Under the pieces are notes generated by a model, which worked only from the letters and a program-made list of their open reading frames with translations, ran no database searches and was not told where the DNA came from. DNA of 64,000 nucleotides from Photobacterium sp. TLY01 (GTDB lineage Bacteria > Pseudomonadota > Gammaproteobacteria > Enterobacterales > Vibrionaceae): assembly GCF_021432065.1 (NCBI RefSeq), contig NZ_CP090364.1:3300601-3364600 (forward strand), in the 5' to 3' direction. A program made the translations under genes and the position numbers. Below, in pieces: positions 1-9,939 of the stretch (its first letter is position 1; every line of letters starts with the position of its first letter).

Positions 1-512
1 GACGGATTGTCACGGCCACCGGTCTCACCGCGCAGAATCGTTTTCAGATGTGCACCCAACTGTGCCTCCACTTCCTGCACATTCCGGCAAGGCGGCTCCC
101 CGGTCAGATTCGCACTGGTTGAGGTCAGCGGTTTACCGAAAGCACGACAAAGTTGCTGAACCAGCGGATGATCCGTCACCCGGACGGCAATGGTCGAAAA
201 CTGCCCGGTCAGAAAAGCAGGCACGCCAGGTTTGGTTGGCATCACCCAGGTGACGGGCCCTGGCCAGGTCGCGAATATGCGGGCTTTCTGCTCGTCCGAT
301 AACTGACTGTCATCTATATAGGGGGCGAGCTGGCTATAGTCGGCCGCAATTAGAATCAGGCCCTTCTCAACAGGTCGTTGCTTCAGCATCAGCAATTTAG
401 CAACGGCTTCTGCGTTATCGGGATCGCAACCGACCCCAAAAACGGCCTCGGTCGGATAGGCAATCACTTCACCTTGCGCTAACGCGGTGACCACTTGACT
501 TAGATTATCCAC
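1..512 (-). CDS. tsaC: L-threonylcarbamoyladenylate synthase TsaC (partial, C-terminus beyond window)
   Basis: YrdC-family enzyme that makes threonylcarbamoyl-AMP from threonine, bicarbonate and ATP, the first step of t6A formation at position 37 of ANN-decoding tRNAs. The reading frame runs from a GTG at 512 to the window edge without a stop. Visible signatures are [15 protein letters not shown] near residue 17, the KQRPVEKG loop that binds substrate, and [10 protein letters not shown] in the C-terminal half. The GTG start is preceded by TGAGGA and gives the N-terminus [20 protein letters not shown], close to other Vibrionaceae TsaC proteins. It is divergent from purE. aroE usually follows tsaC in this family and would lie outside the window. 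Confidence 0.93.
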   Translation of the reverse strand, partial: MDNLSQVVTALAQGEVIAYPTEAVFGVGCDPDNAEAVAKLLMLKQRPVEKGLILIAADYSQLAPYIDDSQLSDEQKARIFATWPGPVTWVMPTKPGVPAFLTGQFSTIAVRVTDHPLVQQLCRAFGKPLTSTSANLTGEPPCRNVQEVEAQLGAHLKTILRGETGGRDNP

Positions 513-626
513 ATTGTCCTCAATGCATTGATACCGCACCAGACCCACTGGCAGCAGCTGTTCATTCTCTGGGGCGCTATTTTAACGCAATCTCAGCGAA
601 CTGCATCAATTACGCCTCAGACCGCG

Positions 627-664
627 ACGCAAACGTTTTCCTTGGGGAAAAATCTCCGTATAAT
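627..664 (+). promoter_or_regulatory. PurR operator and purE promoter
   Basis: ACGCAAACGTTTTCCT at 627-642 fits the PurR operator consensus ANGCAANCGNTTNCNT at every fixed position. A TATAAT -10 hexamer lies at 659-664, so the -35 region (about 636-641) is inside the operator. PurR with hypoxanthine or guanine would block RNA polymerase here, as known for purEK in enteric bacteria. Confidence 0.88.
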
Positions 665-712
665 GCGCGTCAAACCCTCTTGCCTGATTAACATAACCCT
701 AAGGAGTTCGGG

Positions 713-1201
713 ATGAAAGTCGGTATTATCATGGGCTCAAAATCTGACTGGCCAACCATGCAACATGCAGCTGAGATGCTGGATCGCTTCAATATTGCCT
801 ACGAAACCCGGGTGGTTTCCGCGCACCGGACTCCGCACCTGCTGGCCGAATACGCCGAAACCGCACATCAGCGCGGTATTTCGGTGATTATCGCAGGCGC
901 TGGCGGGGCCGCTCATCTGCCGGGCATGACCGCGGCGTTTACCAGCCTGCCAGTGCTGGGTGTTCCGGTTCAGTCTCGTGCCCTGAAAGGGTTGGACTCG
1001 CTGCTGTCGATTGTTCAGATGCCAAAAGGTGTGGCCGTCGGCACACTGGCCATTGGTGAAGCAGGTGCGGCCAATGCCGGTTTGCTGGCCGCACAAATCA
1101 TTGGCACACAAAATGCCGACGTGATGGCAGCCATTGATGCCTTCCGCAAAGAACAGACGGACACAGTCCTGAGCCAGCCAGATCCTTCAGAGGATGCGTG
1201 A
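713..1201 (+). CDS. purE: N5-carboxyaminoimidazole ribonucleotide mutase PurE
   Basis: Converts N5-CAIR to CAIR in de novo purine synthesis, working directly after PurK. The 162-residue protein has the class I PurE layout: [14 protein letters not shown] at the N-terminus (phosphate-binding GSxSD), VVSAHRTP with the catalytic histidine near residue 42, and the [12 protein letters not shown] loop. The ATG at 713 is preceded by AAGGAGTTCGGG. It is the first gene of the purEK pair, behind the PurR operator at 627-642, and its stop codon is 2 bp before the likely purK start. Confidence 0.97.
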   Translation: MKVGIIMGSKSDWPTMQHAAEMLDRFNIAYETRVVSAHRTPHLLAEYAETAHQRGISVIIAGAGGAAHLPGMTAAFTSLPVLGVPVQSRALKGLDSLLSIVQMPKGVAVGTLAIGEAGAANAGLLAAQIIGTQNADVMAAIDAFRKEQTDTVLSQPDPSEDA

Positions 1202-1203
1202 TC

Positions 1204-2328
1204 ATGAAGAAGGTTCTGGTTTTAGGTGCCGGGCAATTGGCCCGCATGATGTCGCTGGCTGGCGCCCCGTTAAATATTGATGTGATCGCCTACGATGTGA
1301 ACAGCGAAAACATCGTGCACCCGCTGACCCAAAACGTGCTGGGTCACGGACTGGACAGCGCCATTGCTCAGTGCGACGTTATCACCGCAGAGTTTGAGCA
1401 CATCCCGCACAATATCCTGGATATCTGCGAAAAAAGCGGAAAGTTCCTGCCGACGACCGCAGCGATCAAAGCCGGCGGTGACCGTCGCCTTGAGAAAGCC
1501 CTGCTCGATACCGCCGGGGTAAAAAATGCCAGATATACCGTGATTCAAAGCCGCGAAGATCTGAACACCGCCATCGAACATGTTGGCGTCCCTATGGTGC
1601 TGAAAAGCGCACTGGGCGGCTATGACGGAAAAGGTCAGTGGCGGTTGAAAACCGCAGCCGATGCTGACCTTATCTGGCCGGAAATGGCACAATGCATCGC
1701 TGCCACCCCAACCCAGGCCATTGTGGCAGAAGAGTTCGTACCTTTTGATCGCGAAGTCTCTCTGGTTGGCGTGCGTAGCAAAAACGGTGATGTCGCTGTT
1801 TATCCGCTGGCGGAAAATGTGCACACCGATGGGGTACTGAGCCTGTCTACCGCAATCCATTGCCCTGAGCTGCAGCAACAAGCCAACAACATGTTTACCG
1901 CCGTAGCCAACAGTCTGGACTACGTCGGTGTCCTGGCGCTGGAGTTCTTTGACGTGCAAGGCCAGCTTTTGGTGAATGAAATTGCCCCGCGAGTCCACAA
2001 TTCAGGACACTGGACCCAGCAGGGAGCAGAAACCTGCCAGTTCGAAAACCATTTACGGGCGGTGTGCGGCTTGCCACTGGGCAGCACAGATTTGATTCGT
2101 CACACAGCGATGATCAATATTCTGGGGGAAGACACCCTACCTGAGGCCCTGCTGGCCATGGCGGGCTGCCATATTCACTGGTACGGCAAAGAAAAGCGCG
2201 CGGGACGCAAGATGGGGCATATTAATGTCTGCGCCGACAGCAACAGCCAGCTGGAATCACGCCTTGCTTCGCTGGCAGAGCTCCTAAACCCTCACACTTT
2301 CCCAGCCCTGCAGCAATACCGACACTAA
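1204..2328 (+). CDS. purK: N5-carboxyaminoimidazole ribonucleotide synthase PurK
   Basis: ATP-grasp enzyme that carboxylates AIR with bicarbonate to N5-CAIR, the substrate of PurE. The N-terminal Rossmann segment [13 protein letters not shown], the ATP-grasp core with [14 protein letters not shown], and [14 protein letters not shown] near the C-terminal third are all present. Length (374 residues) is normal. The frame opens at a GTG at 1198 that overlaps purE, but the ATG at 1204 (KKVLVLGAG) is better placed after GAGG at 1190 and matches the family start. It is cotranscribed with purE under PurR. Confidence 0.97.
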   Translation: MKKVLVLGAGQLARMMSLAGAPLNIDVIAYDVNSENIVHPLTQNVLGHGLDSAIAQCDVITAEFEHIPHNILDICEKSGKFLPTTAAIKAGGDRRLEKALLDTAGVKNARYTVIQSREDLNTAIEHVGVPMVLKSALGGYDGKGQWRLKTAADADLIWPEMAQCIAATPTQAIVAEEFVPFDREVSLVGVRSKNGDVAVYPLAENVHTDGVLSLSTAIHCPELQQQANNMFTAVANSLDYVGVLALEFFDVQGQLLVNEIAPRVHNSGHWTQQGAETCQFENHLRAVCGLPLGSTDLIRHTAMINILGEDTLPEALLAMAGCHIHWYGKEKRAGRKMGHINVCADSNSQLESRLASLAELLNPHTFPALQQYRH

Positions 2329-2403
2329 ACCTTGATACGCAGGCGGCAAGAGCCGTCTGCGTCCTTCTTTTGGCATTGAAGCTGGGTGAATACGGAAGTC
2401 CGC

Positions 2404-2964
2404 TCAGGACGACTGGATATGCTGGCACTTACGGTTTGCACACTGGTGCTTCTCGCCGCTGGCGAGTTTTTTTTGCACCAGCAAGGGATAGCCACAGGCT
2501 TCACATTCTCCTGCAACAGGCTGCGCATTGACGGCAAATTTACACTTGGGATAGCCATCGCAACCATAAAACGCCTTACCATAACGGCTGTTACGCTTCA
2601 CCAGATGACCCGTGCCGCATTCAGGACACAACCAGGGTTGCTGTTGCGGTTCAGCAGGCGCGCTGTTTTGCGTCTCAATATGATGACATTCAGGGTAATG
2701 GCTGCAGCCAATGAACATCCCGTAGCGCCCCTGGCGCAAAACGAGTTCATGCTGGCATTCAGGGCAGGGAACACCGAGCGCTTTGATGATGTGGCCGTCA
2801 TTCTGGTGCAGCGGTTTGATGTAATCGCAGTCAGGATAAGCACTGCAACCCAAAAAGGGACCGTGTTTTCCATGGCGCATCAACAGAGCCGCCCCGCATT
2901 GAGGGCAGGGCGTCTCTTGTTGAACCTGGTGGGAAAACAGATCAGGGTTAATTTTACTGGCCAT
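2404..2964 (-). CDS. YrdD-like protein with four topoisomerase-I-type zinc fingers
   Basis: Protein of 186 residues made of four C4 zinc-finger units of the DNA topoisomerase I C-terminal kind: CPQCGAAL...GCSAYPDC, CPECQHEL...GCSHYPEC, CPECGTGH...GCDGYPKC, and a final CEACGYPL...CANRKC. It has no topoisomerase catalytic domain. Family members (E. coli YrdD and Vibrio homologues beside smg-dprA) are thought to bind single-stranded DNA, but their role is not established. It lies downstream of smg on the same strand, in the dprA cluster, and converges on purK. Confidence 0.85.
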   Translation of the reverse strand: MASKINPDLFSHQVQQETPCPQCGAALLMRHGKHGPFLGCSAYPDCDYIKPLHQNDGHIIKALGVPCPECQHELVLRQGRYGMFIGCSHYPECHHIETQNSAPAEPQQQPWLCPECGTGHLVKRNSRYGKAFYGCDGYPKCKFAVNAQPVAGECEACGYPLLVQKKLASGEKHQCANRKCQHIQSS

Positions 2965-2998
2965 AATACGTCAGGCCTTGGCTTCAGTGATGTCGTAA

Positions 2999-3472
2999 TT
3001 AGTGAAGGTAGCCGTCCTCGGCACCATAAAGCAGCTCTTCCATCTGGCTGTAGGCGCTTTCATTACCCGGCGCATTAAATAACACCATCAGGATAATCCA
3101 CTTCAGATCATCCAGAATAAATTCTGTCGTTTCCAGTTCCATGACTCTGTCGATCACCATCTCCCGGGTTTCAGAGCTCAGGACATGGATTTGTTCCAGA
3201 TAAGTCAGAAAACCACGGCAAGTAACATCCAGACGGTTCATCTCATCCTGCGTATAAACACGGATCGAAGTGACAGCACTGGTGTTCATATAAGGGGTAT
3301 GGTCAGTATCTTGCAATGCTGCAAGCTTCTCTAGCCAGTTCAGAGCCTTATAAATGTCTTCCTGATGAAATCCTGCGCGTAGCAATTCTTCGGACAATTC
3401 GTCCTGATCAACCATTAATTCAGCGTCACTGTGAATATAGGTTTCAAACAGGTACATGAGTATATCCATCAT
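2999..3472 (-). CDS. smg: Smg family protein (DUF494)
   Basis: Acidic 157-residue protein of the Smg/DUF494 family, identified by its N-terminus [16 protein letters not shown] and C-terminal LEDLxWIxLMVLF-like segment ([15 protein letters not shown]). The family is conserved next to dprA in gammaproteobacteria. Its molecular role is not known. The gene starts 2 bp after the dprA stop on the same strand, so the two are probably cotranscribed and translationally coupled. Confidence 0.92.
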   Translation of the reverse strand: MMDILMYLFETYIHSDAELMVDQDELSEELLRAGFHQEDIYKALNWLEKLAALQDTDHTPYMNTSAVTSIRVYTQDEMNRLDVTCRGFLTYLEQIHVLSSETREMVIDRVMELETTEFILDDLKWIILMVLFNAPGNESAYSQMEELLYGAEDGYLH

Positions 3473-3474
3473 GA

Positions 3475-4569
3475 CTAGCCCCTCCTCGATCTGATATAGC
3501 CACCGGGCACTGAAGTGATAACCCCTTGCAATTCTAACTCCAGCAATTGCGTCATTACTTCATGGACAGGTTGATCACAACGTTCAGCAACCACATCTAC
3601 GGGTGTTGCTTCACTGCCTACGTTAGCCAACACCGCATTAAATGGCAATTGCTCATTTTCAGGATGTGGCAGCGATACGCTCATTTGACTACTTTTTGCG
3701 CAGTGGGTGAGTGCGCCAACCTCCTCAAAGATATCGACCGGGCTTTCCACCAGTTTAGCACCGGATTTAATCAGCGCGTTACAGCCTTTGCTCCCCGGCG
3801 CATAAATTGAGCCGGGGAGGGCAAACACATCGCGATCTTGCTCCAGCGCATAACGGGCGGTGATCAGCGAGCCGCTCTTCAGTGCAGCCTCCACCACAAG
3901 CACGCCGACAGACAAGCCACTGATGATACGGTTGCGACGGGGAAAATGCTGCGGCCTGGGCGGCTCTGACGGCCAGAACTCAGAGACCAGAGCTCCTTGC
4001 TCTGCAATCAGACCCGCCAGCTCCCGATGCGCTGCAGGGTAGATACGCCCCAGGCCAGAGCCCAGCACAGCAACGGTCGCCCCGCCATTTTTCAGGGCAC
4101 TGTCATGGGCATGGCCATCGACTCCCAGCGCCAGGCCACTGGTCACCACATAATCGGCTGCCACCATAGCCGCGGCAAACTCCCGGGCCGCTTCCCGGCC
4201 ATCCAGACTGGCATGCCGGCTGCCGACAATCGCCAGTTGCGGCTCACTGAGCCAGCGGGACTCTCCGCGGATAAAGAGGACTGGCGGCGGGGAGCTGATT
4301 TCCTTCAGCAGACGAGGGTAAGCCGGGTCACTTAAGACCAGCAAGTGTTGGTTATCCTGTTCGCACCAGTGCAGCGCTTCCTGTAACCGCTTGCTGTCCG
4401 GCCGGCGCAGCTGTGCGATTTGTGGTCCTTTCAGCCCCATCGCCATCAGGTGCGGTTCGGGCATGTTACGGATCTCCGCCACTGAGGCCTGCGCCAGCAA
4501 TTGCTGGATTCGCTGACCGCCCAGACCGGGGACCGCCGCCAGTGCCAGCCAGTCTTCTCTGTCACTCAT
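3475..4569 (-). CDS. dprA: DNA-processing protein DprA
   Basis: Loads RecA on incoming single-stranded DNA during natural transformation and protects it. The 364-residue protein has the SAM-like N-terminus, a Rossmann DprA core ([69 protein letters not shown]) and a C-terminal winged-helix (DML1-like) domain. The frame extends to 4593, but the ATG at 4569 ([15 protein letters not shown]) fits the family and overlaps the stop of the upstream gene by 8 bp (ATGAGTGA), showing translational coupling. With comM at 17.8 kb it suggests competence is possible in this organism. Confidence 0.96.
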   Translation of the reverse strand: MSDREDWLALAAVPGLGGQRIQQLLAQASVAEIRNMPEPHLMAMGLKGPQIAQLRRPDSKRLQEALHWCEQDNQHLLVLSDPAYPRLLKEISSPPPVLFIRGESRWLSEPQLAIVGSRHASLDGREAAREFAAAMVAADYVVTSGLALGVDGHAHDSALKNGGATVAVLGSGLGRIYPAAHRELAGLIAEQGALVSEFWPSEPPRPQHFPRRNRIISGLSVGVLVVEAALKSGSLITARYALEQDRDVFALPGSIYAPGSKGCNALIKSGAKLVESPVDIFEEVGALTHCAKSSQMSVSLPHPENEQLPFNAVLANVGSEATPVDVVAERCDQPVHEVMTQLLELELQGVITSVPGGYIRSRRG

Positions 4570-5245
4570 GATGACGCTCAATGCGTTTGGCAATATCGCC
4601 GATTTTTATCGGCCCCTGGCTGCTGATGATCTGGGCGAGACTGAACTGCTCAACGGTATCACCGATTTCTACATCCGCGACCAGTCGCTGCCCCAGCATT
4701 TCATGCTCAATCCGCCAGCGCTGGCCGGGTTTCAGGCCATGCTCCGCACCATGGTCCAGTACCAGCCAGTCCTGCATATAGTGGTGATCCTGCAACCCTC
4801 CCAGCACTCTGACAGCTCTCGGGGGAACATCGGACTGTTCAGCTGAAGGAGGTGGGGTGGGCTTGAGCAGGCGATCACCCGGACGGATTTCCTGCATTCC
4901 TGCGGTCACGGCCAGCCGGCTGCCCTGATCATCATTGGTCACCACAGTGACGCTCGCCACCGGCAACATACCCCACACGTCCGCGGCGGAATGATAGGAA
5001 GGTTCAGTCGTGCTGAATGCCCGTGTCGGACGGTAGATATGCCAGGTACTGCCATGCTCAAGCACTTCTCTCACCAGCAGTTGATCATCACGGGTCAGGT
5101 ATTGGCGGCCATACATCACAGGGATGATTTTCGGGGCTAATCCCAGCTGCTCCGCGGTGACCAGGCGCCCCGGTAACCCGAACCCGGCGACGGCAGGCGT
5201 TAACGCAAACAACCACAGTACACTCAGCCATACACATAGACGCAT
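4562..5245 (-). CDS. Exported protein of the dprA-linked LysM family, lacking the LysM domain
   Basis: In Vibrionaceae the gene upstream of dprA encodes a periplasmic LysM protein with a long C-terminal region. Here the 227-residue product has a signal peptide (MRLCVWLSVLWLFALTPAVA) followed directly by matches to that C-terminal region: YGRQYLTRDDQLLV, WHIYRPTRAF, EIRPGDRLL, a proline-rich linker, RVLGGLQDHHYM, VLDHGAEHGLKPGQRW and IGDIAKR. I see no LysM repeat with its GDTLWDI motif. Start: ATG 5245 with AGGA upstream; a GTG at 5272 is less likely. Either the LysM module has been lost or the gene diverged. Function unknown; a cell-envelope role is inferred. Confidence 0.6.
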   Translation of the reverse strand: MRLCVWLSVLWLFALTPAVAGFGLPGRLVTAEQLGLAPKIIPVMYGRQYLTRDDQLLVREVLEHGSTWHIYRPTRAFSTTEPSYHSAADVWGMLPVASVTVVTNDDQGSRLAVTAGMQEIRPGDRLLKPTPPPSAEQSDVPPRAVRVLGGLQDHHYMQDWLVLDHGAEHGLKPGQRWRIEHEMLGQRLVADVEIGDTVEQFSLAQIISSQGPIKIGDIAKRIERHHE

Positions 5246-5506
5246 CGTAAATAGTCCTCTCGCTCCATTCACACCGCAGCCTGTCAGCCAAGGACGTCAA
5301 TGACTATTTGATGATTGGAACTTTGCGGCAGAATTCTCGCTTTCAGATTGGGGTTTCATGGTGCGAATAGGAGGACTGACGGCCGGTATCACAACCGCTT
5401 ATCCGGCAGACAAAGGCGTTGAAAGCTGTTCTTTGATGATGAAAATGACTAGAATTAGAGCAACTAAGCTATTGTCCTTTTTATACGCCAATATTTACGG
5501 GAATCT

Positions 5507-6016
5507 ATGTCTGTTTTAAACGTGTTAACTTTCCCTGATGATCGCCTGCGGACTGTCGCCAAGCCGGTCGAAGCGGTCACGCCTGAAATCCAGAAAATCG
5601 TCGATGACATGCTGGACACTATGTATGACGAAGATGGTATCGGCCTGGCGGCCACACAGGTTGATATTCATCAGCGAATCGTTGTCATTGATATCTCGGA
5701 AGAACGCAACCAGCCGATGGTGCTGATCAACCCGGAAATCCTGGAAAAGCGCGGTGAAGACGGCATCGAAGAAGGTTGCCTGTCTGTGCCTGGCGCCCGG
5801 GCACTGGTCCCCCGCGCCGCAGAAGTCACAGTGCGCGCTCTGGACCGTGACGGCAAGGAATACACCTTTGAAGCCGACGATCTGCTGGCAATTTGTGTCC
5901 AGCACGAACTGGACCACCTGGCCGGTAAACTCTTCGTGGATTACCTGTCACCTCTCAAGCGCCAGCGTATCCAGAAAAAGCTGGAAAAAATGAAGCGCTA
6001 CCAAGAGCAAGTCTAA
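5507..6016 (+). CDS. def: Peptide deformylase
   Basis: Removes the N-formyl group from nascent proteins using a bound metal. All three active-site motifs are visible in the 169-residue protein: GIGLAATQ (motif 1, near 43), EGCLSVPG (motif 2, metal-binding Cys near 90) and QHELDHLAG (motif 3, two His and the catalytic Glu near 132). It is divergent from the dprA cluster and is the first gene of a def-fmt pair, 15 bp apart; fmt makes the formyl-Met-tRNA whose formyl group def later removes. Confidence 0.97.
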   Translation: MSVLNVLTFPDDRLRTVAKPVEAVTPEIQKIVDDMLDTMYDEDGIGLAATQVDIHQRIVVIDISEERNQPMVLINPEILEKRGEDGIEEGCLSVPGARALVPRAAEVTVRALDRDGKEYTFEADDLLAICVQHELDHLAGKLFVDYLSPLKRQRIQKKLEKMKRYQEQV

Positions 6017-6031
6017 GAAGCCGAGGTTATC

Positions 6032-6976
6032 TTGAGCCAACCCTTACGTATCGTATTTGCTGGTACGCCTGATTTCGCCGCCCGTCATCTGGCGGCGTTA
6101 TTATCTTCACAGCACGAAGTGATCGCCGTATATACCCGTCAGGATCAGCCTGCCGGCCGCGGCAAGAAACTCACCGCCAGTCCGGTCAAACATCTGGCGC
6201 TGGAGCAGAATATCCCGGTTTACCAGCCAAAAACCCTGCGCGATGAAACCGCCCAGCAAGAACTGGCTGCCCTGAATGCCGATATCATGGTGGTGGTGGC
6301 CTATGGCCTGATCCTGCCCAAAGTGGTCCTGGATACCCCGTGTCTGGGCTGTATTAATGTCCATGGCTCCATTCTGCCACGCTGGCGGGGCGCAGCACCG
6401 ATCCAGCGCTCTATCTGGGCGGGAGATGCCGAAACCGGCGTCACCATCATGCAAATGGATGAAGGCCTGGATACCGGCGACATGCTGAAAATCGCCTCAC
6501 TGCCGATCGCCGCAACAGATACCAGTGCCAGTCTTTACGATAAACTGGCCGGGCTGGGACCGGACACCCTGCTGAGCTGTCTGGACGATATCGCTGCTGG
6601 TCGCGCCGTAGCGGAAAAACAAAACGACGAGCGTGCCAATTACGCAGAAAAACTCAGCAAAGAAGAAGCGAAAATTGACTGGACCATGGACGCCGAAACC
6701 ATTGAACGCTGTGTTCGCGCTTTCAATCCATGGCCGATGAGCTTTTTTACCGTGGCAGAGCAAAACGTCAAAGTCTGGCAGGCCGAAGTGGAAGCCGATA
6801 ACCAGGGCCAGGCGCCTGGCACCATTTTATCAGCCGACAAACACGGCATCCTGGTTGCCACCGGAAAAGGCGCATTGCGTCTGGTACAACTGCAGCCGCC
6901 GGGCAAGAAAGCCATGGCCGCGCAGGATCTGCTGAACTCCCGCCGCGAGTGGTTTACCCCGGGTGCCGTGCTGTAA
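6032..6976 (+). CDS. fmt: Methionyl-tRNA formyltransferase
   Basis: Transfers the formyl group from 10-formyl-THF to initiator Met-tRNA. The 314-residue protein has the Rossmann-like N-terminal domain ([15 protein letters not shown]), the catalytic stretch [24 protein letters not shown] with the Asn/His pair, [11 protein letters not shown], and the C-terminal OB-like tRNA-binding domain. The start is TTG at 6032, preceded by GAGGTTATC; no in-frame ATG lies close, and [13 protein letters not shown] matches family starts. Second gene of the def-fmt pair. Confidence 0.97.
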   Translation: MSQPLRIVFAGTPDFAARHLAALLSSQHEVIAVYTRQDQPAGRGKKLTASPVKHLALEQNIPVYQPKTLRDETAQQELAALNADIMVVVAYGLILPKVVLDTPCLGCINVHGSILPRWRGAAPIQRSIWAGDAETGVTIMQMDEGLDTGDMLKIASLPIAATDTSASLYDKLAGLGPDTLLSCLDDIAAGRAVAEKQNDERANYAEKLSKEEAKIDWTMDAETIERCVRAFNPWPMSFFTVAEQNVKVWQAEVEADNQGQAPGTILSADKHGILVATGKGALRLVQLQPPGKKAMAAQDLLNSRREWFTPGAVL

Positions 6977-6999
6977 ACAGCTGTGCCCCTGCAAATTTG

Positions 7000-7040
7000 A
7001 GCCAGTGAACAAGGCAGATTTGCTGTTGCGCTGGCTTTTT
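7000..7040 (+). terminator. Possible terminator after fmt
   Basis: AGCCAGTG at 7000-7007 pairs with CGCTGGCT at 7029-7036 and is followed by a run of five T. The loop is long (21 nt), so efficiency is uncertain. Confidence 0.45.
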
Positions 7041-7111
7041 CATTCGCCGCTCACGCGGCAACCATGGCAGTGAATAAACTGCCATAAGCACATCGAGTCA
7101 GGAATGCAATC

Positions 7112-8410
7112 ATGAATGTAAGAGCTGCTGCGGCCGAGGTGATCTATCAAGTGGTGGATCAAGGCCAATCGCTGGCGACTGCTCTGCCAGCGGCGCAACA
7201 GGGGATCAAACCCCGTGACCACGCCCTGCTGCAGGAAATCTGCTACGGCGTACTGCGCTGGCTGCCGCGCCTGGAATCCATCACGCAATCCCTGATGGAT
7301 AAACCGCTGAAAGGCAAACAACGCGTGTTTCATCATTTGATTCTGGTCGGTCTGTATCAACTCGGGTACATGCGTATCCCGGCGCATGCCGCTGTGGCCG
7401 AGACAGTCGATGCAACCAAGACACTGAAAAAGCCCCAGCTGCGTGGCCTGATCAACGCGATTTTACGTAACTATCAGCGTCAGCAAGAAGAGCTGGATCA
7501 ACAGGCGATGAGCCATGATGCCGGTAAATACGGCCATCCCGGCTGGTTACTCAAGCTGCTGCGCGAGCACTACCCGACGCAACTGGACGCCGTGACCACA
7601 GCCAACAACACCAAGGCGCCGATGTGGCTGCGGGTGAACCGCCGTCACCACAGCCGGGAGCAGTACCTGACCCTGCTGGACGACACGGAGATCAAGGCGA
7701 CTGTCCATCCGCAGGCCGGCGATGCGCTGAAACTGGAACGCGCCTGCGATGTTCAGCAACTGCCGGGTTTTGCCGAAGGCTGGGTATCGGTACAAGATGC
7801 CGCGGCACAACTGGCGGTCGATTACCTCAAACCGCAGGCCGGTGAGCTGATCCTGGATTGCTGCGCCGCACCGGGCGGCAAAACCGCCCATATTCTGGAG
7901 CGCGAGCCGAGCGCCAGTGTCGTCGCGATCGACTGTGATGAACAGCGCCTGCTGAGGGTCAAAGACAATCTGCAGCGGCTGAAACTGGACGCAGAAGTCT
8001 TGTGCGCCGATGCCCGTTATCCGCAGCAATGGTGGCAAGGCAGTGCCTTTGACCGGATTTTGCTCGATGCTCCCTGTTCAGCAACCGGGGTGATCCGCCG
8101 CCATCCGGATATCAAATGGCTGCGCCGCGCCGACGATATTGCGGCACTGGCGACCCTGCAGGCAGAAATTCTGGATGCCATGTGGCAACAGTTGAAACAG
8201 GGCGGCACTTTGGTGTACGCGACCTGCTCCATCCTGCCGCAGGAAAACCGCGAGCAAGTGAAGGCCTTTTTGTCGCGCACGCCGGACGCTGTGCTGACCG
8301 AAGGGGCGGACAACGGCACCGCGGACGCACCTGGGCGGCAAATTCTGCCGGGTGAAGAAGACATGGACGGCTTTTATTACGCGGTACTGGAGAAACGCCT
8401 GACGGCTTGA
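7112..8410 (+). CDS. rsmB: 16S rRNA (cytosine(967)-C(5))-methyltransferase RsmB
   Basis: Methylates C967 of 16S rRNA with SAM. The 432-residue protein begins with a NusB-like RNA-binding domain ([21 protein letters not shown]) and continues with the RsmB/NOP SAM-methyltransferase core: [16 protein letters not shown] (SAM-binding), [20 protein letters not shown] (first Cys), and [13 protein letters not shown] (catalytic Cys in TC). It belongs to the def-fmt-rsmB-trkA-trkH gene order conserved in gammaproteobacteria. Confidence 0.97.
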   Translation: MNVRAAAAEVIYQVVDQGQSLATALPAAQQGIKPRDHALLQEICYGVLRWLPRLESITQSLMDKPLKGKQRVFHHLILVGLYQLGYMRIPAHAAVAETVDATKTLKKPQLRGLINAILRNYQRQQEELDQQAMSHDAGKYGHPGWLLKLLREHYPTQLDAVTTANNTKAPMWLRVNRRHHSREQYLTLLDDTEIKATVHPQAGDALKLERACDVQQLPGFAEGWVSVQDAAAQLAVDYLKPQAGELILDCCAAPGGKTAHILEREPSASVVAIDCDEQRLLRVKDNLQRLKLDAEVLCADARYPQQWWQGSAFDRILLDAPCSATGVIRRHPDIKWLRRADDIAALATLQAEILDAMWQQLKQGGTLVYATCSILPQENREQVKAFLSRTPDAVLTEGADNGTADAPGRQILPGEEDMDGFYYAVLEKRLTA

Positions 8411-8556
8411 TCCCGTGGCGAGAGAAGTATCCGTTCATCGCACAAAGCCAAGTTAAGTCTTTGTGCAAACGGGTTGAAATTGCTGCTTCTCTCGCCAACT
8501 CAGTGTACCCTAACGACAAACAGCAAGGATCTGAGAACACTCATCAGGCATCAGCT

Positions 8557-9933
8557 ATGAAAATTATCATTCTTGGCGCAGGCCAGGTCGGCGGTACGCT
8601 GGCAGAAAACCTGGTTGGCGAGAACAATGACATCACGATTGTCGACTCCAACCCTGAACGCTTACGCGAACTGCAGGACAAATACGATTTGCGGGTAGTG
8701 CAGGGGTATGCCAGCCATCCCCGTACCCTCAGGGATGCCGGCGCGCAGGACGCAGACATGCTGGTCGCCGTCACCAATTCTGACGAAACCAACATGATAG
8801 CCTGTCAGATCGCCTTTTCTCTGTTCAACACCCCAAACCGGGTGGCCCGTATCCGCTCCCCGGAATACCTTAAAGAAAAACATCAGCTGTTCCATACCGA
8901 CGCAGTGCCGGTCGATCACCTGATTGCGCCGGAAGAGCTGGTCACTGGCTATATCGAACGCCTGATCGCCTACCCGGGAGCGCTGCAGGTAGTGGGCTTT
9001 GCCGACAACAAAGTCGGGCTGGTGGCGGTCAAAGCCTATTACGGCGGCCCACTGGTCGGCAATGCACTGTCCGCACTGCGTGAACACATGCCACACGTCG
9101 ATACCCGGGTTGCCGCGATTTTCCGCCAGGGGCGGCCGATCCGTCCGCAGGGAACCACCATAATCGAAGCCGATGACGAAGTGTTTTTCGTCGCCGCCAG
9201 CAACCATATCCGCTCCGTGATGAGTGAACTGCAGCGACTGGAAAAACCCTACAAACGCCTGATGATCGTCGGGGGGGGCAATATCGGGGCCGGTCTGGCC
9301 AAACGGCTGGAAAACAGCTACAGCGTCAAGCTGATTGAGCACAACCCGCAGCGGGCGGAAAGCTTATCGGAAATGCTGACCAACACCATCGTCTTCTGTG
9401 GTGATGCCTCGGATCAGGAGCTGCTGAGCGAAGAGCATATCGAGCAGATCGATGTCTTCATCGCCGTCACCAACGATGACGAAGCCAATATCATGTCGGC
9501 CATGCTGGCCAAGCGCATGGGCGCCAAAAAAGTCATGGTGCTGATCCAGCGCGGCGCTTACGTCGATCTGGTGCAGGGCGGCACCATCGATATTGCGATT
9601 TCGCCGCAACAGGCCACGATTTCTGCCTTGCTGACCCATGTGCGCAAAGCCGATATCGTCAACGTGTCCTCGCTGCGGCGCGGCGCGGCAGAAGCGATTG
9701 AAGCCATCGCGCACGGCGATGCCAGCACCTCGAAAGTGGTTGGCAAAGCCATCGGGGATATCAAACTGCCGCCGGGCACCACCATTGGCGCCATCGTGCG
9801 CGGCGAAGAAGTGCTGATTGCCCACGACCGTACCGTGATTGAACAGGACGACCACGTGGTCATGTTCCTGGTCGACAAAAAGTACATCCCGGATGTAGAA
9901 CGTCTGTTCCAGCCCAGTCCTTTCTTCCTCTGA
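8557..9933 (+). CDS. trkA: Trk potassium uptake system NAD-binding subunit TrkA
   Basis: Cytoplasmic gating ring of the Trk K+ channel/transporter. It is a duplicated RCK protein of 458 residues: RCK-N1 begins [23 protein letters not shown]2 at about residue 233 with [19 protein letters not shown], each followed by a TrkA-C domain ([37 protein letters not shown]). The frame opens at 8407 but the family start is the ATG at 8557. trkH follows 6 bp later, so the two subunits are made together. Confidence 0.97.
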   Translation: MKIIILGAGQVGGTLAENLVGENNDITIVDSNPERLRELQDKYDLRVVQGYASHPRTLRDAGAQDADMLVAVTNSDETNMIACQIAFSLFNTPNRVARIRSPEYLKEKHQLFHTDAVPVDHLIAPEELVTGYIERLIAYPGALQVVGFADNKVGLVAVKAYYGGPLVGNALSALREHMPHVDTRVAAIFRQGRPIRPQGTTIIEADDEVFFVAASNHIRSVMSELQRLEKPYKRLMIVGGGNIGAGLAKRLENSYSVKLIEHNPQRAESLSEMLTNTIVFCGDASDQELLSEEHIEQIDVFIAVTNDDEANIMSAMLAKRMGAKKVMVLIQRGAYVDLVQGGTIDIAISPQQATISALLTHVRKADIVNVSSLRRGAAEAIEAIAHGDASTSKVVGKAIGDIKLPPGTTIGAIVRGEEVLIAHDRTVIEQDDHVVMFLVDKKYIPDVERLFQPSPFFL

Positions 9934-9939
9934 GCAGCT

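Noticed and set aside
1270-1998. 242-codon minus-strand frame
   Set aside because: Lies wholly within purK in antisense; no ribosome site or family resemblance.
2386-3078. 230-codon plus-strand frame
   Set aside because: Antisense to the zinc-finger protein gene; the opposite strand has the C4 motifs and normal family sequence.
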